Assembly (NCBI GenBank): GCA_000719025.1
Contig: JODP01000015.1
Coordinates: 1-64,000, forward strand
Length of the DNA: 64,000 bases
From: Kineosporia aurantiaca JCM 3230
Lineage (GTDB): Bacteria; Actinomycetota; Actinomycetes; Actinomycetales; Kineosporiaceae
Direction: 5' to 3'
Within the stretch, counting starts at the first letter, position 1. The number at the start of each line of letters is the position of its first letter. The notes under the pieces are model-generated. The model searched no databases. It saw nothing but the letters and a program-made list of their open reading frames with translations, and was not told where the DNA came from. Both the position numbers and the translations under genes were made by a program. Of this stretch, positions 1 through 7,753 are shown one piece after another.

Positions 1-384
1 GGGGAGGATGGCTAGGAGGTCGCAGTGGATGAGGGCGGGGCCGTCGAGGTGGGCGGCGAGGGCCTGGCGGGCCGGGCGGTGGGCGGGGTCGGGGAACATC
101 GCCACCCATTCCCGGTTCAGCGCCTCCCGGTCACCCGGGTCGGTGAGGTGGAAGGTCATCTTGAGGATGTCGTCCGTGCTCCCGCCGGCCTCCTTCAGGA
201 GCGCGCGCACGTGGCCGAAGACGTTCGCGCACTGCTGGTCGAGGGACGCGGGCATCTCCCGGCTGAGCGGGTCGCGGCCGGTGATCGCGCCGGAGGCGAC
301 GAACGGGCCGATCCGGCTGGCCACCGGGATCGGGTTGCTGTGCTCGAACCCGGGCAGCTCCAGGCTGACCCGTTCGTCAGCCAA
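1..384 (-). CDS. Rid (YjgF/YER057c/UK114) family protein, 3' end beyond window
   Basis: The reading frame enters from the left edge and covers 128 codons, close to a full Rid protein (about 125-130 residues). The start is taken as TTG at 384, overlapping the stop of the upstream fumarylacetoacetate hydrolase-like gene; no ATG or GTG fits in this frame. The fold signature is visible: residues starting VSLELPGFEHSNPIPVAS, then ASGAITGRDP, then a central QCANVFGHVRALLKEAGGS helix. Rid proteins hydrolyse reactive enamine/imine intermediates or act in catabolic steps such as 2-aminomuconate deamination. The C-terminal strand reads PALIHCDLLAIL and lacks the Arg of the RidA active-site motif (R-IEIEA), so it probably belongs to a non-RidA subfamily. 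It is the last visible gene of the leftward monooxygenase operon. Confidence 0.8.
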   Translation of the reverse strand, partial: MADERVSLELPGFEHSNPIPVASRIGPFVASGAITGRDPLSREMPASLDQQCANVFGHVRALLKEAGGSTDDILKMTFHLTDPGDREALNREWVAMFPDPAHRPARQALAAHLDGPALIHCDLLAILP

Positions 385-1234
385 CGAGGGGCTCCGCGAC
401 GACGGTGTTCTCCAGGGCGCCCAGGCCCTCGATCTCGGCCCGCACCACGTCGCCCACCTTCAGGAAGTTCCGGGTGGGGGCGCCGATCCCGGAGGGGGTG
501 CCGGTGGCCAGGACGTCGCCCGGCATCAGCGTGAAAACCTGCGACAGGTAGGCGATCTGCTGGTAGATGTCGTAGATCATGTCGCTGGTCGGCCAGTCCT
601 GGCGCACCTCGCCGTTGACGGTCAGCCGCATCCGCAGGGCGAGCGGGTCGGCCACCTCGTCGTCCGTGGTCAGCCAGGGACCGATCGGTCCGTGGGTGTC
701 GAAGGACTTGCCCAGGGTGAAGGTGGGGGAGCGCTTCTGCAGCCAGTCCCGCACCGAGAAGTCGTTCGCCACCAGGTATCCGGCGATCACCGAGCGGGCG
801 TCCTCGGCCCGGACGTGCCTGCACCGGCGGCCGATCACCACGCCGAGCTCGATCTCGTAGTCCAGCTCGTCGGACAGGTTCGGCTTCACCACGTCGTCGT
901 GCGGTCCGACGACGCAGGTGACCTGCTTGTTGAACCAGAGCTGGCTGGTCGGGGTCGCGATCCCGGCCAGGCGGGCCTCCTCGGCGTGCTCCCGGTAGTT
1001 CATTCCGATGCCCAGGTACTTCTGCGGCTCGTCGATCGGGGCCAGCAGGGCGACGTTGTCCAGGGCGTACGTCTCACCCTCCTGAGCCAGCAAACGTTCC
1101 CGAAGCGGAGGAAGATCCGGCAGTAGGGCCTTCAAGGACGTCCCGAATTCCGCGGACAGGTCGGTGACCCGGTCGCCGTCCACCCGTCCGAGCCGGGCCG
1201 ATCCGCCGTCGACCGAAAAGCGGGCAAGCTTCAT
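377..1234 (-). CDS. Fumarylacetoacetate hydrolase (FAH) family protein
   Basis: A 285-residue protein of the FAH/HpaG/acylpyruvase superfamily, which hydrolyses, isomerises or decarboxylates 2,4-diketo acids from aromatic ring cleavage. The N-terminal arm is followed by the FAH core: YLGIGMNYREHAEEA, the metal-binding stretch DELDYEIELGVVIG, the GKSFDTHGPIGPW loop and GDVLATGTPSGIG near the C-terminus. All usual acidic metal ligands appear present. The ATG overlaps the stop of the preceding SnoaL-like gene (ATGA), so the two are translationally coupled. It lies in an operon with an FAD monooxygenase and a Rid protein. The exact substrate cannot be read from sequence; an acylpyruvate or oxo-heptenedioate is likely, given the HpaH and HpaI homologues in the same island. 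Confidence 0.88.
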   Translation of the reverse strand: MKLARFSVDGGSARLGRVDGDRVTDLSAEFGTSLKALLPDLPPLRERLLAQEGETYALDNVALLAPIDEPQKYLGIGMNYREHAEEARLAGIATPTSQLWFNKQVTCVVGPHDDVVKPNLSDELDYEIELGVVIGRRCRHVRAEDARSVIAGYLVANDFSVRDWLQKRSPTFTLGKSFDTHGPIGPWLTTDDEVADPLALRMRLTVNGEVRQDWPTSDMIYDIYQQIAYLSQVFTLMPGDVLATGTPSGIGAPTRNFLKVGDVVRAEIEGLGALENTVVAEPLVG

Positions 1235-1707
1235 GCTGATTCATCCTTTGCGGTGATCGTGGTCCCGGCCAGACTGGCCTTCTCGGCCGCGGTCGGCGGG
1301 AAGGCCAGTTCCCCGTCCGGCGTCATCTGGAAACTGACGAACCGCCAGGCCCCGTCCTCGCAGCGGCGCAGCACCTGGATGGCCGGCCCGGCGACCGAGC
1401 GCTCGCTGCCGTCCGCACTGCCCAGCCGGTTGTCGATCCGCCCGGTCACGATGGCCACGTCACCGATCAGCCGGATCGTGAGCGTGCCGCGGGTGATGCC
1501 GCGGTAGGCCTTGCGGGTGGCGACGTGCTCCAGCAGCTGGGCCTTGTCGTGGGTCAGCCCCGGCGCATGGGTGTGAATCAGCGACGCGTCGAAAAGCTCG
1601 TCCAGCGTGGCCAGATCGCCCTCGATCAGGGCCTTCTGACGGCGGGTTTCGACCTCGAGGATCTCGGCGCGGGTCTGCTCGTCGGCCACGACGACCGGGG
1701 CGCTCAT
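1231..1707 (-). CDS. SnoaL-like / NTF2-fold protein
   Basis: A 158-residue protein with the NTF2-like cone fold typical of SnoaL_4 or DUF4440 proteins: an N-terminal helix (TRAEILEVETRRQKALIEGD), then LDELFDASLIHTHAPGLTHD, then strands ending in GAWRFVSFQMTPDG. Such proteins act as small dehydratases, isomerases or accessory proteins in aromatic and polyketide catabolism. The ATG overlaps the stop of the FAD monooxygenase (4 bases), and its own stop overlaps the FAH-family start. It is therefore tied to both enzymes and probably works on the monooxygenase product. No specific catalytic assignment is possible. Confidence 0.75.
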   Translation of the reverse strand: MSAPVVVADEQTRAEILEVETRRQKALIEGDLATLDELFDASLIHTHAPGLTHDKAQLLEHVATRKAYRGITRGTLTIRLIGDVAIVTGRIDNRLGSADGSERSVAGPAIQVLRRCEDGAWRFVSFQMTPDGELAFPPTAAEKASLAGTTITAKDESA

Positions 1708-2975
1708 GAGCGGGTGGCGTAGTCGGTGCGGAACCCGGTGGCCTCGCCGGCCTCGTGCCCGGGCCGGGGCTGACCGACCAGCGAGTGGTACTTGCTGAAG
1801 ATGGCGTCGGCCTCGGCCAGCGGCAGCACCTCCTCGATGTCGGTGAACCGCTCGCCCTCGGTGCGCTCCTCGACCATCCGCCGGATCACCTCGTAACCCT
1901 CGCCGCGGTGCGCCATCACCATGCCGTTGACCGCCCGGAGCCGCTGGTCCTGGAAGGCCTTCAGGGCCTGCGAAACATCCTCCGTTGCCGCCAGATGAGA
2001 GGCCAGAGCACCGCCGTCGACGATGGCCTGGCAGGCACCGTTGCCGCCGCGCGGGTACATCGCGTGCGCCGCGTCCCCGATCAGCACCACCCGGCCGTCG
2101 ATCCAGGATTCCAGAGGCTCGTGCCGGATCAGCGGGAAGAGATAGACCTCGCGGGCGTTGCGCAGCATCTCCTGCACGTCCAGGAACGGGATCTCGCACT
2201 GGTCGTAGTAGTGCAGCACCTCGTCCACGCTGCCGAGCTGGTTCCAGTCCTCCACCGACTCGTCCCGGGTGGCCTCGACCACCCAGTTCACCAGGACCTT
2301 GCCGGTGCCCTCGAAGTTCTCGGCGATCGGGTAGACGATCATGCTGGAGCTCTGCGGGGCGCCGATGTGCAGGATTGTGCCGCCGGTGGCGAACGGTTCC
2401 ATCAGGGTGGTGCCGCGCCACATGGTGATTCCGGAGTAGACCGGCTCGGAGTGTTCCGGATGCATCTGCTGGCGGATCTGCGACTTGATTCCGTCGGCGG
2501 CGATCGCCAGGTCGGCGGTCACGTCCGGGGCGTTGTCGAAGTGCAGGGTCACCTGGTCGTCGTGGTTGGTGTACCCGGTGACCCGGGCGCCGCTGACCAC
2601 CGCGTCCGCACCGAGACGCTCGAGAACGGTTCGGTAGAAAAGCATCTGGAGGTATCCGCGGTGGACGAAGCGCTGCTCGTGCAGGTAGCCCATGTGCACG
2701 CCGCACAGCTCGGCGTAGATCTCCTGGCCGTACTTGTTGAAGAAGATCGACTCCTTCGCGTCCACCGACATCGCCCGGAACTCCTCGAGCAGGCCGAGTT
2801 CCTCGAGCTCCTTGGAGCCGTAGACCTTCACGTCGATCCCTACCCCGAGCGGCCGGAGCTCGGGCACGGTCTCGTAGATCTTCGGCCGGAAACCCTTCTG
2901 GTGCAGGCGTAACGCGGCGACCAGGCCGGCCGGGCCGGCGCCGATGATCGCGATGTCGAGATCGGTGCTGCTCAT
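1704..2975 (-). CDS. FAD-dependent aromatic monooxygenase (PhzS / salicylate hydroxylase type)
   Basis: A 423-residue class A flavoprotein hydroxylase. The N-terminal dinucleotide motif IIGAGPAGL sits at about residues 10-18. The DG motif appears as IAADGIKSQIR, and the GD motif as VVLIGDAAHAMYPRGGNGACQ, the three fingerprints of NAD(P)H-dependent aromatic ring hydroxylases. Overall pattern and length resemble PhzS-like and 6-hydroxynicotinate/salicylate hydroxylase-like enzymes, which insert one oxygen and sometimes decarboxylate. A strong GAGGAG ribosome site lies just upstream and overlaps the stop of a short leader frame. As first enzyme of the leftward operon it probably activates the ring before cleavage. 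The substrate is unknown. Confidence 0.88.
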   Translation of the reverse strand: MSSTDLDIAIIGAGPAGLVAALRLHQKGFRPKIYETVPELRPLGVGIDVKVYGSKELEELGLLEEFRAMSVDAKESIFFNKYGQEIYAELCGVHMGYLHEQRFVHRGYLQMLFYRTVLERLGADAVVSGARVTGYTNHDDQVTLHFDNAPDVTADLAIAADGIKSQIRQQMHPEHSEPVYSGITMWRGTTLMEPFATGGTILHIGAPQSSSMIVYPIAENFEGTGKVLVNWVVEATRDESVEDWNQLGSVDEVLHYYDQCEIPFLDVQEMLRNAREVYLFPLIRHEPLESWIDGRVVLIGDAAHAMYPRGGNGACQAIVDGGALASHLAATEDVSQALKAFQDQRLRAVNGMVMAHRGEGYEVIRRMVEERTEGERFTDIEEVLPLAEADAIFSKYHSLVGQPRPGHEAGEATGFRTDYATRS

Positions 2976-2984
2976 CGGAACTCC

Positions 2985-3131
2985 TCAGGAGGTCTCGCGC
3001 AGAAGCGCGCCGGGGTGGTGTCCCCGGCGCGGGCCGCGCTGACGGGATGTGGACATGCACGTCGAATGAGGTCGGCTGAGCAGCGTCGACGCGTCCCGGG
3101 GGCCGTCGCGCCGGTGCTCCACGTGGCTCAT
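2985..3131 (-). CDS. Possible 48-residue leader peptide of the monooxygenase operon
   Basis: A short frame starts at ATG 3131 with a good ribosome site (GAGGAAC five bases upstream) and ends in a TGA that overlaps the GAGGAG ribosome site of the monooxygenase. It encodes an Arg/His/Ser-rich peptide with one Cys (segment LLSRPHSTCMS) and no recognised domain. The DNA near its 3' end forms a 10-bp GC hairpin. The arrangement (leader frame, hairpin, overlap with the next ribosome site) fits translational coupling or attenuation, but conservation is untested and it could be fortuitous. Confidence 0.35.
   Translation of the reverse strand: MSHVEHRRDGPRDASTLLSRPHSTCMSTSRQRGPRRGHHPGALLRETS
3006..3031 (-). 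promoter_or_regulatory. GC hairpin before the monooxygenase ribosome site
   Basis: CGCGCCGGGG and CCCCGGCGCG form perfect 10-base arms with a 6-base loop. On the minus-strand transcript it sits about 30 bases before the monooxygenase start and inside the leader frame. No U-tract follows, so it is more likely a translational or RNA-stability element than an intrinsic terminator. Confidence 0.5.
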
Positions 3132-3377
3132 GGAAAGTTCCTCGGGTCGGACCCTCCCACCGGACCCGGTGGGGCGACGGACGAGGAGAGCGCCGTCGCT
3201 GACAGCGACCGTAGAGGAAATCATTTACGATTTCAAACATGAAATCGCTTGCGATATAGCGACCGGCCGGGCTACGTTTCGTATCTGATTTCGTACACGA
3301 TCAGGTTCGGCGGACGTCCGCCAGCCTGATCGCAACGGGGACGCAGGACCGCATCGATGACGATAGGGAGTCCAGTT

Positions 3378-4427
3378 ATGACCGTGGTCGACATCAACAT
3401 CCACCACCTGCCCGAGGATCTGTTCAGCAACCCGAAGATCCTCAACGGCTTCCTCGACAGCGCCCCCCGCGGCTTCGGTGAGATCGCCCGGGTCGCCGAG
3501 CTGGAGGACGGCCGCAAGCAGCTGATCCTGGAGAAGCCGGCCGGGTACCAGAACCTGAACTACGTCGACGGCGACTACAGCGCCGAGGCCAAGCTCAAGG
3601 CCATGGACGAGGCCGGCGTGGACTTCGGGATCATGCGGGTGCCGGTCTGGCAGGAGTGGCTGGGCCTGGAGACCTGCCAGGAGGTCAACAACAACGCCTT
3701 CGACATCGTCAAGCGGTCGAACGGACGGCTGTTCTCCACCGCCTGCGTGCCGCCGTGGGGCGGTAAGGAGAACATCTACGAGCTCGAGCGGTGCGTGAAC
3801 GAGCTCGGCGTGGTCGGGGTGCAGATCGCCTGCCACTACGGCCAGCTCTACCTCGACGACGAGGTGTTCCAGCCCTACCTCAAGGTGATCGAGAAGCTGA
3901 ACATCCCGGTCATCGTGCACCACACCCCGCTGCCGGTGGAGTGGAAGTCGGTGATCGACTACACCAACCTGCGCCGGGAGTTCGGCCGGATCACCGACCA
4001 GGCCACCGCGGTCGGCCGTGAGCTGTTCAGCGGCATGTTCGACCGGATGCCGGGCCTGCGCTTCGTGCACACCATGCTCGGCGGCAACTGGTTCGCCAAC
4101 ACCGCGCTGCTCACCCCGCACGCCTCCAACAAGAAGGAGGCGATCAACCGGCTCGACCCGACCGGGGGCGACCAGATCAAGAGCTACCTCGAGAACAACA
4201 TCTTCTTCGACCTGACCCACCCGCACTCCTGGGGCAAGGACCAGGTGGAGTGCGCGCTGAAGGTGAACGGCGCCGACCACTACATGTTCGGTTCCTCGTT
4301 CCCGGTCTTCTACGGCTGGATGAGCCAGGGCGTGGACTTCGTCCAGAACCAGCTCGAGATCAGCGACGAGGACCGCGAAGCGGTGCTCTCGGGGAACGCC
4401 AAGCGGCTCTTCAACCTGCCGATCTGA
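3378..4427 (+). CDS. Amidohydrolase-2 (ACMSD-like) family protein with altered metal site
   Basis: A 349-residue TIM-barrel protein of the amidohydrolase_2 group, whose members decarboxylate or hydrate aromatic acids and ring-cleavage products. The start is ATG 3378 with AGGGAG seven bases upstream. Barrel landmarks are present: NIPVIVHHTPLP (His181/182), GLRFVHTMLGGNWFAN and YMFGSSFPV. The usual N-terminal D-x-H-x-H metal motif reads DINIH (Asn7 replaces the first His), and the usual catalytic Asp of GSDYP is Ser307. Zinc-dependent decarboxylase chemistry is therefore doubtful and the protein may use another metal arrangement or reaction. It overlaps the DUF3500 gene by one base and is divergent from the monooxygenase operon. 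Confidence 0.8.
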   Translation: MTVVDINIHHLPEDLFSNPKILNGFLDSAPRGFGEIARVAELEDGRKQLILEKPAGYQNLNYVDGDYSAEAKLKAMDEAGVDFGIMRVPVWQEWLGLETCQEVNNNAFDIVKRSNGRLFSTACVPPWGGKENIYELERCVNELGVVGVQIACHYGQLYLDDEVFQPYLKVIEKLNIPVIVHHTPLPVEWKSVIDYTNLRREFGRITDQATAVGRELFSGMFDRMPGLRFVHTMLGGNWFANTALLTPHASNKKEAINRLDPTGGDQIKSYLENNIFFDLTHPHSWGKDQVECALKVNGADHYMFGSSFPVFYGWMSQGVDFVQNQLEISDEDREAVLSGNAKRLFNLPI

Positions 4428-5713
4428 TGGCCGAGAAGGACATCGACGGATTCTTCACCACGGCCCGGGTGGCCGCGCGGGAAGAGGCGGTCGAACTACC
4501 GGGCGGCGACTACCGTGACTTCCTCCTGGACCACGACGACCCGAAACTCACCGAGGTGCGGGGCCTGTCGTACGACGAGTTCACCGAGGACCGGTACCAA
4601 GCGCCGTTCCTGCAGGAGCTTCTGGCCTACTGGCGCTCCCTCTACGACGAGCCGTTCGTGGGCATCACCTCGGACGGGGTCGTGCGCGAAGGGCTTTACG
4701 AACTATCAGAAATGGTGGACGTCGATCCCGAACCACTGCGCGCGGCCGAGCGCCTGCTGAAAACCCTCAGCGACGCCGAGCGGGCCGCCGTCGGTCACCC
4801 GGTCACCGCGAACGAGTGGCGGGCCTGGAGTAATCCGGAATTCGTCGTGCACCGGGTCGGGCTGCGGCTAGAAGATCTCCCGGCCGAGAAGATCGACGCC
4901 GTCATGGATCTGGTGAAGGCGTCGCTCAGCCCGGAGGGCTATGAGCGGGTCACCGAGGCAATGGCGCTGAACGGCTTCCTGGGGGAGCTGGTCGACCTGC
5001 CGAAGGTGATGAACGAGCACAGCTACTGGTTCTCGCTGTTCGGCGCGCCCGGCCTCGAAGCACCCTGGGGCTGGCAGCTGTTCGGTCACCACGTGGCGGT
5101 CAACTTCGTCTCGGTCGGCGGCCGGCACATCATCGCCCCGGTCTTTCTCGGCGCCGAACCGGCTCTTTCCGAAGATCATCCGCCGCTCTTCGGCGACCGC
5201 GAGCAGATCGCTCTGCAGCTGGCCGGCTCGTTCACTCCCGGACAGCACGCTAAAGCGGTCGTCTTCGAGAGCGTCCTTGATCCGAAAATGCCGGAGGGAC
5301 GCCTGCATCCGGCCGACGAGCGGCACGTCGCCGGGGCTTTCCGGGACAACCGGGTGGTGCCTTACGAGGGCATCCCGGTCGCCGAGTTCACCCAGGAGCA
5401 GCGCGATCTGCTCCGTCAGGTGGTGGCCGACTTCCTGCTCCTGCTGAACGAACGGCAGCGGGCCCTCACCCTGGCCGAGTACGACGCGCATCTGGAGGAC
5501 ACCTGGTTCTCCTGGTACGGGGCGACCGACGGTTCCCAGCCGTTCTACCTGCGGATCCAGAGCCCGGTGATCCTGGCCGAACTGGACCATCACGCCGGGG
5601 TGTGGCTGACCAACCGGCTGCCGGCCCGCTTCCACGTACACACCACGCTGCGCCACCCCAACGGCAACGACTACGGCCGCGCGCTGATCACCCGATGGGG
5701 CGGTCAGCGATGA
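4427..5713 (+). CDS. DUF3500 domain protein
   Basis: A 428-residue protein recognisable as DUF3500, a family of unknown function found in bacteria and some fungi. Typical stretches are GAPGLEAPWGWQLFGHHVAVNF, FLGAEPALS, FESVLDPKMPEGRLHPAD and a C-terminal WFSWYGATDGSQPFYLRIQSP followed by FHVHTTLRHPNGNDYG. The conserved Trp, His, Tyr and Asp/Glu residues suggest an enzymatic pocket. There is no signal peptide, so it is probably cytosolic. The ATG overlaps the amidohydrolase stop by one base, so the two proteins are likely made together. Because this island lacks a recognisable ring-cleavage enzyme, this family is a candidate for a missing step, but that is inference only. Confidence 0.75.
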   Translation: MAEKDIDGFFTTARVAAREEAVELPGGDYRDFLLDHDDPKLTEVRGLSYDEFTEDRYQAPFLQELLAYWRSLYDEPFVGITSDGVVREGLYELSEMVDVDPEPLRAAERLLKTLSDAERAAVGHPVTANEWRAWSNPEFVVHRVGLRLEDLPAEKIDAVMDLVKASLSPEGYERVTEAMALNGFLGELVDLPKVMNEHSYWFSLFGAPGLEAPWGWQLFGHHVAVNFVSVGGRHIIAPVFLGAEPALSEDHPPLFGDREQIALQLAGSFTPGQHAKAVVFESVLDPKMPEGRLHPADERHVAGAFRDNRVVPYEGIPVAEFTQEQRDLLRQVVADFLLLLNERQRALTLAEYDAHLEDTWFSWYGATDGSQPFYLRIQSPVILAELDHHAGVWLTNRLPARFHVHTTLRHPNGNDYGRALITRWGGQR

Positions 5714-6354
5714 AGGCCGGCCTCGTAGCGGGTCACCGCCTCGACGGTGCGCAGCTCGTGCTGGCGGGCCGCGGCCTCGATGGCCTCGGGCTCGGCGCCG
5801 GACTCGATCAGGTCGAGCAGCGCGTCGTGCTCGGCCAGGGCGGCCTCGGCCCGGCCGGGCGCGTACCAGAAGGCCGACTTGCGGATCACCTCGAGCCGGG
5901 CCCACTCGTTGCCGACCATCTCGACCAGCCGCTCGTCCCCGGCCCGGGAGGCCAGCAGCTCGTGGAACCGGCGGTTGAGCCGGCCGAAGCGGCCCGGGTC
6001 GAAGGCGTTCAGCGACTCGGCCATCTGCCGGTTCAGGTCCCGCGCCGTCTTCAGGTCCGCCTCGGTCAGCCGCGGGGCGGACAGCGCGGTGGCGTAGCCG
6101 CCGATCCGGGCCAGCAGACTCAGCCCCTTCTGCCAGGCGTCGGTGTCGAACGTGCGCACCAGCGCCCCGACGTTGGGCACCATCTCGACCCAGCCCTCGG
6201 CCTCCAGCCGGCGCAGCGACTCGCGCCAGGGACCGGCGCTGATCTCGTGCTCGCGGACCAGCTGATCGATCACCAGGCGGTGCCCGGGCCCGTAGGTGCC
6301 GTCCATGATCCGCTCTTTGAGGACCTGGAACGCCAGCTCGGCCTTGGTGGACAT
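5704..6354 (-). CDS. GntR family (FadR/FCD type) transcriptional regulator
   Basis: A 216-residue regulator. The N-terminal winged helix starts KAELAFQVLKERIMDGTYGPGHRLVIDQL and continues to WRESLRRLEAEGWVEMVPNVGALVR. A helical FCD effector domain occupies about residues 75-210, with NRRFHELLASRAG and AEHDALLDLIESG. The gene converges on and overlaps the DUF3500 stop by 10 bases and is divergent from the RraA-like gene at 6384, so it probably controls that 30-base promoter gap and perhaps the region around 3228. FCD regulators usually sense organic acids from the pathway they control. Confidence 0.85.
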   Translation of the reverse strand: MSTKAELAFQVLKERIMDGTYGPGHRLVIDQLVREHEISAGPWRESLRRLEAEGWVEMVPNVGALVRTFDTDAWQKGLSLLARIGGYATALSAPRLTEADLKTARDLNRQMAESLNAFDPGRFGRLNRRFHELLASRAGDERLVEMVGNEWARLEVIRKSAFWYAPGRAEAALAEHDALLDLIESGAEPEAIEAAARQHELRTVEAVTRYEAGLHR

Positions 6355-6383
6355 ACGCCGGATCCTACTGAGGTGAAGTTCTG

Positions 6384-7067
6384 ATGGACGAAACCCTGCG
6401 CGCGAAGCTGAGCCGCACCCCGGTCGCCGGGCTCGCGGCCCAGTTGCGCAAACGCGGTCTGGACAACGTGGTGATCGAGGGTCTGCACCCTCTGGGGGCC
6501 GACGCGAAGATCGTCGGGACGGCCCGCACGCTGCGCTTCCTGCCCAACCGGGAAGACCTGTTCGCCTCCCACGGCGGGGGCTACAACGCGCAGAAGCGCA
6601 CCTTCGACGCGGTTGAGCCGGGCGAGGTGGTGGTCATCGAGGCCCGGGGAGAAACCGGTTCGGCCACCCTCGGCGATGTCCTGGCCCTCCGGGCCCAGGT
6701 GCGGGGAGCGGCCGGGATCGTGACGGACGGCGGGGTGCGGGACGCGGAGGCGGTCGCGGCGATCGGGATCCCCGTGCACTGCCTGGGCAATCACCCCGCG
6801 GTGCTGGGGCGCCGGCACGTTCCCTGGGACAGCGACCTGACCATTGCCTGCGGCGGGGCCACGGTCCAGCCGGGAGATGTGATCGTGGCCGACCGCGACG
6901 GCGTGGTGGTGATCCCGCCCGCACTGGCCGAGGAGGTCGCCGACGCGGCGCTGAAACAGGAAAACGAGGACGCCTGGGTCGCCGAACAGGTCCGGGCCGG
7001 GCACCCGGTGGACGGGCTGTTCCCGATGAACCCGCAGTGGCGGGCGAAGTACGAGGAGAGCCAATGA
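6384..7067 (+). CDS. RraA-like 4-hydroxy-4-methyl-2-oxoglutarate / 4-carboxy-4-hydroxy-2-oxoadipate aldolase family
   Basis: A 227-residue protein matching the length of class II HMG/CHA aldolases rather than the shorter RNase E inhibitor RraA. The fold signature is GDVLALRAQVRGAAGIVTDGGVRD at about residues 93-116, with the Arg and Asp pair used for pyruvate enolate chemistry and metal binding, then VQPGDVIVADRDGVVVIP. Such aldolases release pyruvate in the gallate and protocatechuate 4,5-cleavage pathways. The upstream site is weak (GAGGTGAAG). It overlaps the next gene by 4 bases and begins the rightward operon. An oxaloacetate decarboxylase side activity is common in the family. Confidence 0.82.
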   Translation: MDETLRAKLSRTPVAGLAAQLRKRGLDNVVIEGLHPLGADAKIVGTARTLRFLPNREDLFASHGGGYNAQKRTFDAVEPGEVVVIEARGETGSATLGDVLALRAQVRGAAGIVTDGGVRDAEAVAAIGIPVHCLGNHPAVLGRRHVPWDSDLTIACGGATVQPGDVIVADRDGVVVIPPALAEEVADAALKQENEDAWVAEQVRAGHPVDGLFPMNPQWRAKYEESQ

Positions 7068-7753
7068 CTGCCTCCCCGGAACTCAGCAAGTCCCAGGTCG
7101 CCTACGAGTGGATCCGCGAGCAGATCGCAGTGGGGGCCTTCGGGCCGGGTTATCGCCTGGTGCTCAGCTCGCTGGCGGCCGAACTGTCGATGAGCGTGGT
7201 GCCGGTCCGGGAGGCGGTGCGGGCGCTTACGGCCGAGGGACTGGTGACGTTCGAACGCAACGTCGGCGCTCGGGTCGCCTTGGTGGACGGTGCGCAACTG
7301 CGCTTCGCCCTCCAGGCGATCGGGATCGTCGAGAGCGCCGCGACGTCTCTGGCCGCCCCGCTGCTGACCCCCACCGACCTGGCCCGGGCCCGGGAACTCA
7401 ACGACATCGTCCGTAAAGGCCTGCCCGATCTGGATCCTCGGGTGTTCCGCGCGGTGAACCAGGAGCTGCACCGCGCTCTGTACGCCCCCTGCCCGAACCC
7501 GCGCCTGCTGGAGATGCTTCGGGCCGAATGGGCCAGGGTCGGGCATCTGCGGGATCAGGGCACCGGCATCGTTCCCGGCCGGGCCGCGGCCGCGGTGGAC
7601 GAGCACGAGGCGCTGATCGGGCTGATCGAGAAGGGGGCCTCGACCGAGGAGATCGAGCGGGCGGTGCGGCATCACCGCGACGGGTTCTTCTCCGCCGACC
7701 TGGCCGTCCGGCATCCCGCGACCGGCGCCTGCGACATTCCCGAGGGGGCCTGA
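7064..7753 (+). CDS. GntR family (FCD type) transcriptional regulator
   Basis: A 229-residue regulator with an N-terminal winged helix (VAYEWIREQIAVGAFGPGYR ... VPVREAVRALTAEGLVTFERN) and an FCD ligand domain (NQELHRALYAPCPNP, VDEHEALIGLIEKG). It is paralogous to the regulator at 5704-6354, sharing the same architecture and similar boundaries. The ATG overlaps the stop of the RraA-like gene and its own stop abuts the hydratase ATG. It is thus embedded in the operon it probably regulates, which suggests feedback by a pathway intermediate. Confidence 0.85.
   Translation: MTASPELSKSQVAYEWIREQIAVGAFGPGYRLVLSSLAAELSMSVVPVREAVRALTAEGLVTFERNVGARVALVDGAQLRFALQAIGIVESAATSLAAPLLTPTDLARARELNDIVRKGLPDLDPRVFRAVNQELHRALYAPCPNPRLLEMLRAEWARVGHLRDQGTGIVPGRAAAAVDEHEALIGLIEKGASTEEIERAVRHHRDGFFSADLAVRHPATGACDIPEGA

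Larger units (their letters stand above)
2976..3377. promoter_or_regulatory. Divergent control region between monooxygenase and amidohydrolase operons
   Basis: This 402-base gap is locally AT-rich in an otherwise GC-rich window. It holds a perfect inverted repeat CGATTTCaaacatGAAATCG at 3228-3247, an overlapping palindrome ATCGCTTGCGAT at 3244-3255, a repeated TTTCGTA near 3275-3295, and a nested inverted repeat at 3299-3331 built from GATCAGG/CCTGATC arms around GGCGGACGTCCGCC. These look like operators for one of the two GntR regulators nearby plus a structured 5' UTR for the rightward pair. The left part holds a short leader frame and a GC hairpin, listed separately. Confidence 0.6.

Noticed and set aside
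1231..3240. A 669-codon minus-strand protein across 1231-3240
   Set aside because: It is out of frame with the monooxygenase over most of its length; only its last 158 codons are the SnoaL-like gene.
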